Shown here piece after piece: positions 25,966-38,300 of a stretch of 64,000 nt of DNA. Below the pieces are notes generated by a model. That model searched no databases. It had not been told where the DNA came from and was given only the letters and a program-made list of their open reading frames with translations. Numbering within the stretch: the first letter of the stretch is position 1; each line of letters begins with the position of its first letter. Origin of the DNA: Omphiscola glabra (lineage: Eukaryota; Mollusca; Gastropoda; Lymnaeidae); the NCBI GenBank assembly GCA_964017045.1, contig OZ024811.1, positions 11,313,818-11,377,817 of the forward strand, written 5' to 3'. Made by a program: the position numbers and the translations under genes.

Positions 25966-28900
25966 AGATTAATTTGTGTTGTTATTTAAATATTCTTACT
26001 TTAAATCTCCAAGTACACTAATATTTCTACTCAGTACTTGCAACAAGGCCCGGTGCTAAACTGTTGTCCCTCAAAGGAAAGATGTATTTTTTTAAACATA
26101 CAAGATGTTTTATTCACTACAGATACGTTGTTTCATTGTTTCCCACTCTGATGATCACGGGTAAATAGCGTCCATGACATCAATATTTAAAAATGGCATG
26201 TAAGATAGACATTACTATAAACATAATTGTTAATTCATCGATACTTAAAGACAGTGAGAGCCCTTTAACAATCTTTCAAACTGGGTTGTCATTAAGCGCG
26301 CGACCTTTTCAAAAAATTAATACATGTTGTTCAATCATGAATGAACAAGATGGAAATTTTCGCTCATGGCTCGAAAATTATATAAGGTCATTCCGAGTTC
26401 CATTGCTCACTTAACGTTATGTTAACAATAATTCAAAATGATTTCCTCATTAAAACTCTGCACCTTGTGTGAACATATTTTCACGCTACAATCACAACAT
26501 CACGTAGGCGCCTGCTGATTGCAAACCATCAAGTTAGTTGGTCTTTTCATGTTTTTTCCTTGATAAATCTAGCCATTCCTGGTTCAGGGAATATCTGTCC
26601 TTTGATACCGTAACGCAAACAGACGTTCAAAGCCGATCATCAATAAATATCCACCAATAGATGACTCTTCATAATCTAACATAATTAAATCGATAACTGT
26701 GAACTTGGGAACTGATGGGCCGTTTTCTAGTTCCGGAGAAGCCAACGGAATATATCATAGAGGAGATATCAGTATGTTAAACAAAGGGTATCATAGATGA
26801 TATACCACTATGTTTAACAAGAGCAAGTAAATCAATTGATTGAAAAATCTAGTCTCAACTAGAAGGCCCCACACTTTTTCTTTTGTCGCGACCCCACTTT
26901 AAGCAAAGTGACCCACAGTTAACAATATTTTGTGTAGAGAATGTTTGGTATCTTAAAAAGTAAATGAATCAATAATTAAATAAATCATGAATGAACGATT
27001 TACAATGTAGCTACATAACAAAAAAAAAAAAAAAAAAGAATAAACAAAAATCGTGGTTGAGGTTTAGTTGATCATTAACTAACAGACCCTTTTTTTAAGC
27101 ATTAAGTTTTTAAAAGGGAACGCAAAAAAAAGTAGAATTTGTCCTCAACGAGATCTTTCCATCCATCAACTTAATAGCTATATAAATATAACTTAGTAAA
27201 AAGAATTCACCGGTTCATAACCAAGTGTTCTCAGAATCGGCTGGGGGGGGTGGGGTGGGGGAAAGCGGTGTCAAGGTGTGCAGCAAAATAAATTCATTTT
27301 TGAACAAGACTATTAAAAATTGTAATGAGCTTTCAAAATTAATCAATATTTTAAGTTTAAAATAAAATATCAAAATAAACATGCAAAAAAATGTTACAAT
27401 TTTGTAAAAAAAAATTTATAATATACGTTATAACCATCATTAATTGTATTTATAAAGTTATAAATTATCTTTTTTTAAAGACTGTAGATTTGCCAGTGCA
27501 ATTTGTATGGGCTTAAGCGAACTTTATAAGTAAATCAAGCTGTGTTTTGCTCAATAAATATTTGAGACGTATAATGAATAGTAAATCAGTAATAAACCGA
27601 ATGTATTTAAACTCTAAAAAATAAGTGAATATAAATATATTAAAATATTATGCCCTTTGACAATATATCATGACTACTTTGACACTGATATACTTTTTGT
27701 CTTTCGCTAACAAATCTGTAACAAACTCTTAAAAATCAATCGACATTTGACCAATTGATTTGACTTGTCATTTCAAGTACGTTAAGTCTTTCTAGTAATT
27801 TCTTCTTATTTTTAGTTTACTTTGGATAACATTCCTTTTTGTTATAGAACCTTTTCTTGCTGAGTTCAGAAATCTTTTAATATATATCATTTATTTATAT
27901 CTTTTCATAGTTCTGTCGAGAATACACCCTCCTTTAGAATGGCAAGTATCGTAGCCATATTTCTTCCATATTTTGAGGGCTCACTGTCAATTAATCGATC
28001 GCTGTGGCTCCTGGTTTGAATCAGGGATTGCCTTGATGGTGATGAGGATTGGAGACTTTTATAGTGCTTGGATTCAGGCAATTTTAGCATGCTCAGCCCT
28101 CTGATGCCCTAAAATCGTTTAATGTTTCTTAAGTTCCAAAATGTAGGCGCTATAGCTTCAAAAGAGCGCAAACCGCATGACTACTCACTAAAAATCTATA
28201 AATGCTATATTGGAAGTTTCTACGATGGAGTTATGGCATAAAAATTCGAATTGAGACGCAATTTTATTTGCTTTCTTAACTTCAATCGGAATATTCTGAT
28301 TTCGACGGCCGATCGTTGGTACATCTCTGTGAAGCACCGCCTGTCACCGATATTGCCTGAGCAAATGTAGCCACGTTCACTTTGTTATTACATTTGTTAG
28401 TTTGGTTGGGTTTTTTTTCACTGGATCCGGTCTCGTCCGTCAGTTTTGGATTCCGGTGATATAAGGTCTAAGATGAGCCAAAGCCTCAGATGGTATGGTT
28501 TTATTCTCAAATGAAGGGACACAACTCTAAGTCTAGGGACAAATGTTGGTCTTTCATTTATTTTATGTCCCTTAATTTACCCCTTCCTTTAAAAAATATA
28601 CACAAAAGTGATTTTTTTAAAAGAATTATTTACAGAAATTTTTAAATAAATTGTTTCGTAACATAATAAAAGCTTTTGTTGCTATAAATAAATATATTAC
28701 TTGTTTAAAAATGAAATCGATATGCCTAACAGAACCCATTGTAAGTCTCTGATGAATAAAAAAAAACGTGCTCTCCCGGATCCTTTTTACTTTTAAGTTA
28801 AACGCGTTGTCCATTTACCTGATGTAACTGAATTAGATAATCTTCCCTATGGCAAGATTACAATTTTAAAAATGTGTACTTTAACTTATATGAATATAAC

Positions 28901-29629
28901 GAATCAGACAACAATGCAGATGGCAGGATTTAAAATAAACAAAATATTAACACAAATAGAAAACTTATCTTTTTGAATTCAACCATCATTTACAAAACAA
29001 TATGAAAAGTTTTACATCAGTCTAATGTTTATAGGTAAAAGAAAAATTATATTTTCCTGATAATTTGTCTTAACATGTTAACGGAACAAAACATAACAAT
29101 TTTCTTAATATTATTTATACATCATTTATCTAGAGGACAACTTGAACCATTTTGGCAACGAATATGTAAGGATGAAGAGAAACATGTTTAATAATTTAGA
29201 TACAATTTAGAAGGGGGGAGGGGGGATCATTAAATTGCTGGGAAACGAATGGATGAAATATTTTTTTGGGAAAATTACCGAGATACGTTCCTTTAGATTC
29301 AATTCAGGAACATAGTTGACAGACATTTACCGGGAGAAAAGACGGATTGAGAATTATTATCAACAAAAGCACAAAAGACACAACAGCTCCATTTGAAGTC
29401 AGTTCCTGGAAACTTTCTGTTTTTTAAAAGACAAAATTTGACTAGCGTGTGGAGAAACTAACTATTGCTGATAGTGCGGTGACTGCCCCTGCTGAAGACA
29501 GATAACAGCTGAGCAGCAGAAAATCATAAGAAATAAATGTGCTTGATTGTCATTTCAATTGTCATTTTCTTTGTTTGTTAATATAATAAAAAAATTGAGT
29601 ACACATAGTATGATGAATATTGGACTGCA
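25966..29629. other. Gene-free AT-rich region with transposon scraps
   Basis: No gene recognised over 3.6 kb. At 26858-26915 GGCCCCACAC, TTTTGTCGCGACCCC and AAAGTGACCCAC resemble subterminal sequence of hAT-type MITEs. At 27228-27265 TGTTCTCAGAATCGG precedes a G-run, another possible hAT-like end. Long A- and T-runs are common (e.g. ~27020). 28000-28080 has a weak tRNA B-box-like GGTTTGAATCA without a matching A box. The rest shows nothing I can support. Confidence 0.35.
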
Positions 29630-30260
29630 ATGCTTATATATATAAAAGTGAAAATGTGTGGGTTTGTTTGACTGTTTGTTCCATAAAGGCTTTTACATGG
29701 ATTGATGGATCTTGACCAAACTTGGCACTTATATCCATCATTATCCGAAGGAACTCTTGAGGGGTTATGAACTTATTATAACATTCCATTTGGGACTGGG
29801 AGCCCGGATTTTGTTTTCTTAAATTAGCTATATAAATATAATGACAAACAAATACTTATATGGGAATATATGGATCTTGACCAAACTTAGTACCCATAAA
29901 CTTGATTATCCATTATTAAAAAACAAAGGGTACAGAGCTCTCATATTACCTAACCTCTGGGGCCAGGTCCACGTTTATTTTTTTCATTATATAAACTATA
30001 TAAGAGTAAATAGTCTAAACACTCCTACGTCAATAGATGGATCTTTTATCAAACTTAGTACACATACACGTGATAATCCATATTCAAATACCGTAGGGTA
30101 TTGAACTCATAATATACACTCCTCTGGGGCCGGGGCCCAATTTCATTTTTCATATGTTAAGCTAATATATTATTATGTCAAAAGGGTTTAGACAACACTA
30201 TAGATTCTATGTGAATTGATGGATCTAGACCTAGCTTGTTAGCATTACCCTTCATTGTGT
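29630..30260. repeat. Degenerate ~155 bp dispersed repeat, ~4 copies
   Basis: After a TATATATATA stretch and AAAAGTGAAAATGTGTG, four diverged copies follow of a unit holding ATGGATCTTGACCAAACTT, then a TTATCC block and CTCTGGGGCC. Copies begin near 29695, 29860, 30035 and 30210. A 5' TATATATATAAAAGTGAAAATG block followed by GGAT-TTGACCAAACTT repeats is common in invertebrate interspersed elements, possibly Helitron-related. No Helitron ends or coding capacity are visible, so the class is open. Confidence 0.5.
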
Positions 30261-30689
30261 CGTATAGAAATATAAGTGGATTTTAAAATAATAATTTTCC
30301 AATCTAGAAGTTTTCCAGAAAGTTCAATAATTTTTAAAAAGCTATAACTATGGCAGTTTTAAATAGATTTTAATGAGACAAATTTTATACTCCATTAATT
30401 ATCTGACTGATTTTTATAGGACCCCCAATCAAATGCAAATCTAATTCGATGCAATTATGGATGGGCCACCAATGGAAACCCTCTTTCAACTAAAATGTAC
30501 TATAGTTATAGAAGTGCATTTAGTTTTACAATTTTTCTTATTAAAAAAATAATTACTTAAAATTGTCATTTTTTGCACGTTTCGAGAAGGATATTATTTT
30601 TAATCTAGAATGTTCCAGAAATGTCTATATTGTTCTACAGGGATATATGATAGGATATAACAGCTTATTATAATGTTAGCGAGATCCAA

Positions 30690-31165
30690 CATTATATTGA
30701 ACCCACCAGGTACTCGATCCCATCGGGTAAAAGGGATCGAGATCCTATTGGGAAATAGAGAAGACGATCCGACCTGGAAACAGGATCCTAGCGCGATCGG
30801 GATACCAACGGGATCGCGGTCCTATCAGAAAACTCGATCCTACCGTACCGGGAAACAGGATCCTAGCGCGATCGGGAAACCGCCGGGATCAGGATCCCAC
30901 AGAGATCGGGGTCCTATCGGAAAACTCGATCCTATCGTACCGGGAAACGGGATACTGACGAGATCGGGATCCTATCGGGAAACTTGATCCTACCGGGATC
31001 TTGATCCTATTAAAATTGGGATCCCACCAGGATCAGGATCCTATTCGGGAAGCTCAATCCTATCGGGATCGGGATTCAACCGAGATCGGTATCCAAACGG
31101 GATCGTGAACGCACCGGTATTGGGATCCCACCGGAATCGGGATACCATCAAGATCGTGATACCTC
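30690..31165. repeat. GATC-rich degenerate repeat (GATCGGGATCCTATCGGG type)
   Basis: About 475 bp dominated by GATCGGGATCC, CCTATCGGGAAAC and CTCGATCC words in irregular order, roughly 12-18 bp apart. It is much more GC-rich than its surroundings and has many GATC and GGATCC sites. An open frame at 30673-30987 follows from the composition and is not a gene. Confidence 0.8.
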
Positions 31166-32292
31166 AGGTGCGATGAAAATTTTGTCCAGCTGAATGTCTC
31201 AAAAACAAAGGAAATGGTTGTTGATTCCCTCTGGGGGAAACACCAGATTACAGATCTCAAATTGAAATTGAGTTATCAATGCGGGAAATGTTTTGAAATC
31301 AAGAACGGGTGGGATGGGGTGGATGAGAGGACTACAAAAAAGGTTGAGAACACCTTGCCCTAGCCTTTTTCAAAACTGCCACGGCACACCAGAAATAAAA
31401 TAAAAAAACTTTACAGCAAAATATTGAAGTAAAGAGGGCATACCTGAAATTTACCTGCTTGAGAGGATCTTTTATATCTAATAATAGAATATCGCTGACA
31501 GTCATGGTGACTTCTAGTTCTATAGAAGATATCAGATTACACCTTGTCTTTTGTTTGTTCCCGCTTTGCTTGACAGCTTTGTATCACGCTGAGCAATGCC
31601 TTACGTTTATACCAAAATGTTACATCATTTTAAAATGTACGTGCGTACATATACTTTCATTTGCCTCATCTTATTAAAGGTTTTTTTTTGTTTGGCCATC
31701 TAAATCGCTCTATATATATGCAACTATATTTGACTACTTGTCCCTCTAGACCACTCTTTGTAACTGTTGGTCAATCTATGCCACGCTGTGCCCTTCTATG
31801 CCAATGAATGCCTTTCTATACCATTGTTTGTCAGTCTATTGTACTTCAAGCCCTCTATGACCATATGAATCATTCTGCTACGTTTATTTATGCCACTTTA
31901 TGTATCTCAATGCCCCTCTATGCCACTAAATAAAATTATTTCTCACTCTGTTTACTTTTTAACCCATTATGCCACTCAATGCATGCCACTCGACACAATT
32001 TGTGCCACTATTTTCCAATTGATGTCACTCATTTTCTATTGCCCTATTCACTTAATTAATTTAACCTTGCAATCTGCTATCCTGAAAGAAAATTATTTTT
32101 GTTTTACCCGTGGTGAACGATCCTATAAACATATGAGAACCACTGGACTACATTAATTTTTTACTAAAAACGGCGCTGGAAATTAACAATGACTTGAAAT
32201 GGTTCGGGAATTTTTTAGGGTGAATCGGCGCGTTACAGATAACAGTTTGGGTAACAGAGAAGTGCCGAGTACAGATAGATCGTCATTTCAAG
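31166..32292. other. Upstream flank of carbonic anhydrase gene
   Basis: GGTTGAGAACACCTTGCCCTAG at 31343-31364 and CCTTTTTCAAAACTGCCACGGCACACC just after it look like two abutting hAT-type ends. 31755-31995 is a degenerate short minisatellite built on TATGCCACT. The last ~100 bp before the ATG at 32293 should hold the 5' UTR and promoter of the carbonic anhydrase gene; no clear TATA element is seen. Confidence 0.45.
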
Positions 32293-32383
32293 ATGGCTAG
32301 AGCATACACACATCTAAATGTATTGATAACGTGGTTGATATTGGCAAGTTTCTTTATCGAGCAGGTAGATGCAGATGTTGTAG
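32293..32383 (+). CDS. Carbonic anhydrase exon 1: signal peptide
   Basis: ATG at 32293, 30 codons plus one base (phase 1). It encodes a typical hydrophobic leader ending in VDA-DVV. Donor GTAAGC. A nearer GT at 32364 would end in phase 2 and break the join to exon 2, so it is not used here. Confidence 0.88.
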
Positions 32384-35300
32384 GTAAGCAGATGTTTGTT
32401 CATTTATATCCTGAGTCTGATTGTAATCAAGAGTTTGGGAGTTGCTAAAAAACATTTCCCTTCTTTCTAGGCAATGTATACTTAAGTGCACGTGACTGAC
32501 ACGCTTCCCTTTCAGGTGATGTGGTTTATTCAAAACACTTTTTCTTAAAAATCCGTTGCTGGAAAAAATCTTCGGATGGCTAATTGACCCACTTCCCGCC
32601 AAAAAATCGAAATGAATTTCGGAAAATAGACACGTTGCCGATGACAACATAATTTTTTTTTCTTCCAAATCTTCATTCCCAACTCACAAACATTCAGTTT
32701 TTGCTATTTTTCAAGGGGAAGATAAAAGAAAAATGATGGCAATGATTTGACGAAATAAAATTCCCGATAATTGCGCTACATGCGAATCTTTTTTATAAAA
32801 ATTTCGCAAGTAAGTTTTTTGAGTAATATTTTCTTTTGTTTTTTCTGAAAACGTTGGTGAAGTAAATCTGCGGTGTAAAAGCGGATAGGTCATTAGATTA
32901 TAAATATATTTCAGGTGCGAGGAAAAAAAACTGTAAAGTAAAAAAAACGTTGTATCCAATGTTAGTGCCCAATATTTGTACCTTTATTGTAAAAAATCCA
33001 ATGAATTTTTTCAATGTTACTATCCAAATGCTAGTATAGAAAGCGTCGATACAATTTTTTAAATGATCTTTATGATTCCGGTGTTGATATTTAATGCTTC
33101 TTGTCCAATGCTTCTATCCAATGTATATAGATTCAATGTTGGTATCCGATGTGGGTGTAAACTATTAGAATACAATGCTAGTATCCAATGTCAAGTATCT
33201 GAAACCTTTTCTTGTGTTGCAGGATGGAGTTATGACCCAAAGCGTGGAGGTAGGTCGCCATGTTTTTTTTTTTATTATTAGACATTTAAACTCTAGTATG
33301 TATAGATGGGCAACTTCTCATTTAAATAGAGTCGGAGTCATTACTCCTTCTATTAAAGGCGTGATCTCTGTTTAAGGGAGATGTTATCTTCTTCTACCTG
33401 AGCCATTTTTTTCTTTCTAATAGAAGCGTTATCTCTTTCTAATAGAAGCGTCATCTCTTTCTAATAGAAGCGTTATCTCTTTCTAATAGAAGCGTTATCT
33501 CTTTCTAATAGAAGCGTTATCTCTTTCTAATAGAAGCGTTATCTCTTTCTAATAGAAGTGTTATCTCTTTCTAATAGAAGTGTTATCTCTTTCTAATAGA
33601 AGTGTTATCTCTTTCTAATACAAGTGTTATCTCTTTCTAATAGAAGTGTTATCTCTTTCTAATAGAAGTGTTATCTCTTTCTAATAGAAGTGTTATCTCT
33701 TTCTAATAGAAGTGTTATCTCTTTCTAATACAAGTGTTATCTCTTTCTAATACAAGTGTTATCTCTTTCTAATAGAAGTGTTATCTCTTTCTAATAGAAG
33801 TGTTATCTCTTTCTAATAGAAGTGTTATCTCTTTTAATAGAAGTGTTATCTCTTTCTAATAGGGGCTTTCTGGAAAATCAGATAGGGAAGTTTTGAAAAA
33901 TCTAGGTCACTGAATTTTATATTTCCACTGCCAGGTGCCTTTTAAAGCTATTTCTTTAAGGACTCTGGCATTTATTATGATCATCGGGCCACACTGGTGA
34001 CACATTCATGTAAGACGGGGAGGGGGGGTGTGTGGCTGACGCAGAAATAAAGAATTAAGTATTTGAAATAACCAAGTCGTTTGCATCAGGGAAGACCAGG
34101 AAGTATATTTGAAAATGTATCGTTGTTAAATTGTAATATTTGTTTTTTTTATTTTTAAAAAATGTTATCAAATGTTTGTTATAGACCATCTCTTTAATTC
34201 TTAACTGCCTCTATTGCAGCGTAGCATTTCCATCTTGTTGGCCGTAATTTTTACAAAATAAATTATTTTATTTTTATTTATTTTTTAGCCGCGCGAAATT
34301 TTAAGTTTCTCTCGTGCAGTGTTCGCCTGGTGAGCATGCTGGAAAAGAATACTGGGTCGATGGTGGCGAGTTAACACCGTCGCTCAGATCCTGGTTGATC
34401 GCGTCGGCTTCGTTGAGGGAACTGGTGGGTGGGTGAGCTCAGATCTAATTGTTAGTTTTTTGACTAGGTTACAAAATTAGGTACTTTAACCTTGCTTTTG
34501 TAGGCATTCGTTCTTTTAAAAGAAAAGTAAATAAATATAATTTTGTCGATAATCTAAAGATTAAAGAAGAAAATGAGTAAAGCAAAGTATGTGAAAACCT
34601 GAAAAAAAAAGGAAAACAAGAAAACAACGAACGTGTTGGCAGGAAGCCTTCGTCAGCGAACACACAACAGAAAAAAAAAGAGTTAAATTTAAAATAGCAC
34701 TTGGCTTAAAAGTAGTATCTGAGGGCTGCTGATCTTTGACAGAAGGTCTTTACCGTTTTAATATGTATTACTTAATTTTTAAAAATGAAAATGTGTTACA
34801 TAAAATTCCATGTTTTCTCTTTATGTCATTTGCTTTTGAGGACTTTCTATACAGTCTTATAAACAAGTTCTTTTTTTTATTTTCTATTGCGTGTAGCTTG
34901 CTTTTGAAGGGTAATAATCCTTTTAAATTAAAAAAAAAATATTTGACTTCCAATGTTTTTACCGAAAAGCAAAGAGAAAAGTAGAATTTAAGAAATAAAT
35001 GTTAGACTTAATTTACACATAAAAGAAAAAAATTATAAAGAATTTTTTTTTTAAAAACACTACTTTTTATAATAACCGTATATTTCCTCGCATCTTAAAT
35101 TCTCTTTTCTGGCATCCAATTTTTGAAATATTTTTGGAAAACCCTAGACAAGAAATGATTGTGACCTGATCTGATTAAAATTGTGGTATATGCAGGTCTG
35201 GGTTGGACGGGTGGGTGGGGGGCGTGGAATCTGGAAGTTAGGACGACACCATGCGTTTACCGCACCGGGTGACGTCAACCCCGGTGATGCCTCCGTTAAA

Positions 35301-38300
35301 CACATCAATGTTATTGCACTTACGTCACAAGTAAAAATTTATAAGAACACACTGTATGTTATACTGATGTGTTATATGTCACACGTACATTTATAACAAC
35401 AGACTGTATGTTATGCTGGTTGCTCCGATGTGTTTGCCTACCATCTCTCAGGTCCTGACGTGTGGAAGAATTCCTACCCAGATTGTGCCGGGCTGCTGCA
35501 GTCACCCATCAACATTGTCACCAAGGATGCTGTGTACCATCACAAGTTGCAGTACATCAATATCAACAACTATTCCATGACGGATGGTGTGAAGATGAAT
35601 CTAGTGAACAAAGACGGACACACAGGTAAAGGCTAATGTCCCGCAGACACATATGTAAAAGCTAAAGTCACGCGGACACTCAGGTAAAAGCTAAAGTCAC
35701 GCAGACACACAGGTAAAAGCTAAAGTCACGCAGACACACAGATAAAAGCTAAAGTCACCGAGACACACATGTAAAAGTTAAAGTAGCGCGGACACACAGG
35801 TAAAAGCTAAAGTCACGCGGACCCGCAGGTAAAAGCTGAAGTCACGCGGACTCACAGGTAAAAGCTTAGGTCACACGGACACACAGATAAAATGCTAAGG
35901 TCACGCGGACACACAGGTAAAAGCTAAGGTCACGCGGACACACGGGTAAAGGCTAAGGTCACGCGGGTATAGATTGGCTAGTCACGCTTTAACTAGGATA
36001 ATAAACCGAAACTTAAAAACTAGGGCCATAGCGAAATGTCATATGACTTGGGTTATACATGTACACAACGGTTGATACAGTTTTGACCTCGGTCATTTCT
36101 GTTATATGTACTGTCACAGAAATATGCCTGATGCAGTGTATATATAATTTTAATTCTGTGCATATAGATAGTAACGTAAAACTGTTTGAGTTTATTCTAC
36201 AATCAATTTGATTCCTTTTGCTTCATTATATTGTCTTATACCCTTCTGTTCAGACTTACTTTGCGGAATGCATTTTAAGAAAATTGAAATCATTTTCTTC
36301 ATTTTAATAAAAATGTTTTAAATACTTTAAGTTATTGTATTCTTACAATTTGTGAAAGGATAAGCAAAACAAACCAAAAAAACTGTCCACTTTTCGGGTT
36401 ACCCAATGAGGCAATTGTGGTCTGATTCCGCCAATGAGTTAAGCACGACTCGTGTTGATCTCTCCAGCCGTCATGTGCGTGCGACCAAGAGTGCTTTTAC
36501 TGTGTACCGTTACGTAACATTGTCTGAAAATTATTTTCAGCCGAAACCCTCTATTAAACTCTCTATGAAACTGTCTATGAAACTCTCTATGAAACCCTCT
36601 ATGAAACTCTCGATGAAACTCTCGATGAAACTCTCGATGAAACTCTCTATGAAACTCTCTTTCAAACTCTCTATGAAACTCTCGATGAAACTCTCTATGA
36701 AACTCTCAAAGAAACTCTCTATGAAACACTCTATGAAACTCTAAAAGAAACTCTCTATGAAGCTCTCTATGAAACTCTCTATGAAACTTTCTATGAAACC
36801 CTCTACTTATGAATATCTGCCATTTAATCTCTATGCAATGACTACTGAAAAAAAATCTGGTAACCTTTCATGTTGTAGCGGAAGTCGTACTGTCGGGAAA
36901 ACCGATTTACATTCAAGAAGGCAGCTTGCCGGATGTTTACAAACTGGAGCAGTTTCACTTTCATTGGGGGGCTGAGGATAACAGAGGCTCAGAACATAGC
37001 ATCGATGGGGAGTTTTATCCCATGGAGGTAGGTGCACTAGAAGGTGATAGGAGAGATTGGAACATAGCATCGATGGGGAGTTTTATCCCATGGAGGTAGG
37101 TGCACTAGAAGGTGATAAGAGAGATGGGAACATAGCATCAATGGGGAGTTTTACCCATGGAGGTAGGTGCACTAGAAGGTGATAGGAGAGATGGGAACAT
37201 AGCATCGATGGGGAGTTCTATCCCATGGAGGTAGGTGCCTAGAAGGTGATAGGAGAGATGGGAACATAGCATCAATGGGGAGTTCTATTGCATAGAAGTA
37301 GTTGCATAAGGGCTGATGAAGATTTAAGAATATGTAATTTTTTGGGGTATGCTTTCCCTTATTTTGTTGTTTATTGTTCGTTCTTCGCATCCGTGCAAAG
37401 ATGGTCAAGTCTTATTCAGTGGTGAGTTCGCATGCATATTGTGGTTCCTATTTGTGCTTGAAAAGTTCACCCGCTTCTAAGGCACACGTGTTTTGTTGGC
37501 GAGACGGTAGGTGTTGAAAGCCTTGTGATCAATGTGGTTATTTCCCGCATCTTCACTTCTACGATATCATTTAGGGGATTAGACCAAAAAAAATTGCCAA
37601 AAACAGGTCACTAATAACAGTTATTGTGGTCGGCTTGCATTCTCCTAAAAATTGAAAATAAATTCGTCTGTCCTGGATCTAAGTGCGATGCCGTCATCAA
37701 TGTCCAATAGCAAACAGCATGATTGAGAATGCTATGGTAGAACGTACTGAACCAGGGGAACCGTGAGCCAGGTAGCCGAGTGGTAAAAGTGATTTAATCC
37801 AAGGCTTTTGGAGTTCAATGACCAGAATACGACCACACAAACAAAATCACCACAACAATCCCGGATGGTTGGGACTCGTTAACCTAGGATGGAGATCACT
37901 TTAAGGGCAGGAGACTCTGAATTCAAAACCAGAGATGGTATCCCGCTGGCGGTATGACATTGGTGCAATGAAAACTCCGGCACGTCCTGGGACGTGGAAC
38001 GGATACACGTCCCTGGTGGACAAAGTAGAAATCTTGTCATCTTCGCATGCGAAGGGCACACAATAGTGGGATGCAAAACTTCACCATAATCTTCCATAAG
38101 CTTCCTACAAAGGAAAAAAAATGTTGAAACGATTTGCTGTGTCGCCCTTGACATAGTTTGCTGAAGGTGTTGAGCAGCCAATCTTATGTTAGCACTGCCC
38201 TATTCTAAACGGTGTGCACATTGGCTGTTATGAAGAGTCCATCTTTTGAGTTATTGGAGCATAGCAATGGTTGTGTGAGGAGGTAGAAGATGTAAATACG

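Noticed and set aside
32364..32365. Alternative donor in carbonic anhydrase exon 1 (CAG|GTAGAT)
   Set aside because: It would end in phase 2 and shift exon 2 out of frame; the GT at 32384 keeps the frame and gives the expected mature start.
36406..36975. KLSM-repeat open frames
   Set aside because: Made by the 12 bp intronic repeat; the real exon 4 uses a different frame at 36879.
37762..37840. A tRNA gene
   Set aside because: The A box is perfect but the B box is poor and no acceptor stem pairing is seen; the downstream body is shared with another repeat copy, so a tRNA-derived SINE fits better.
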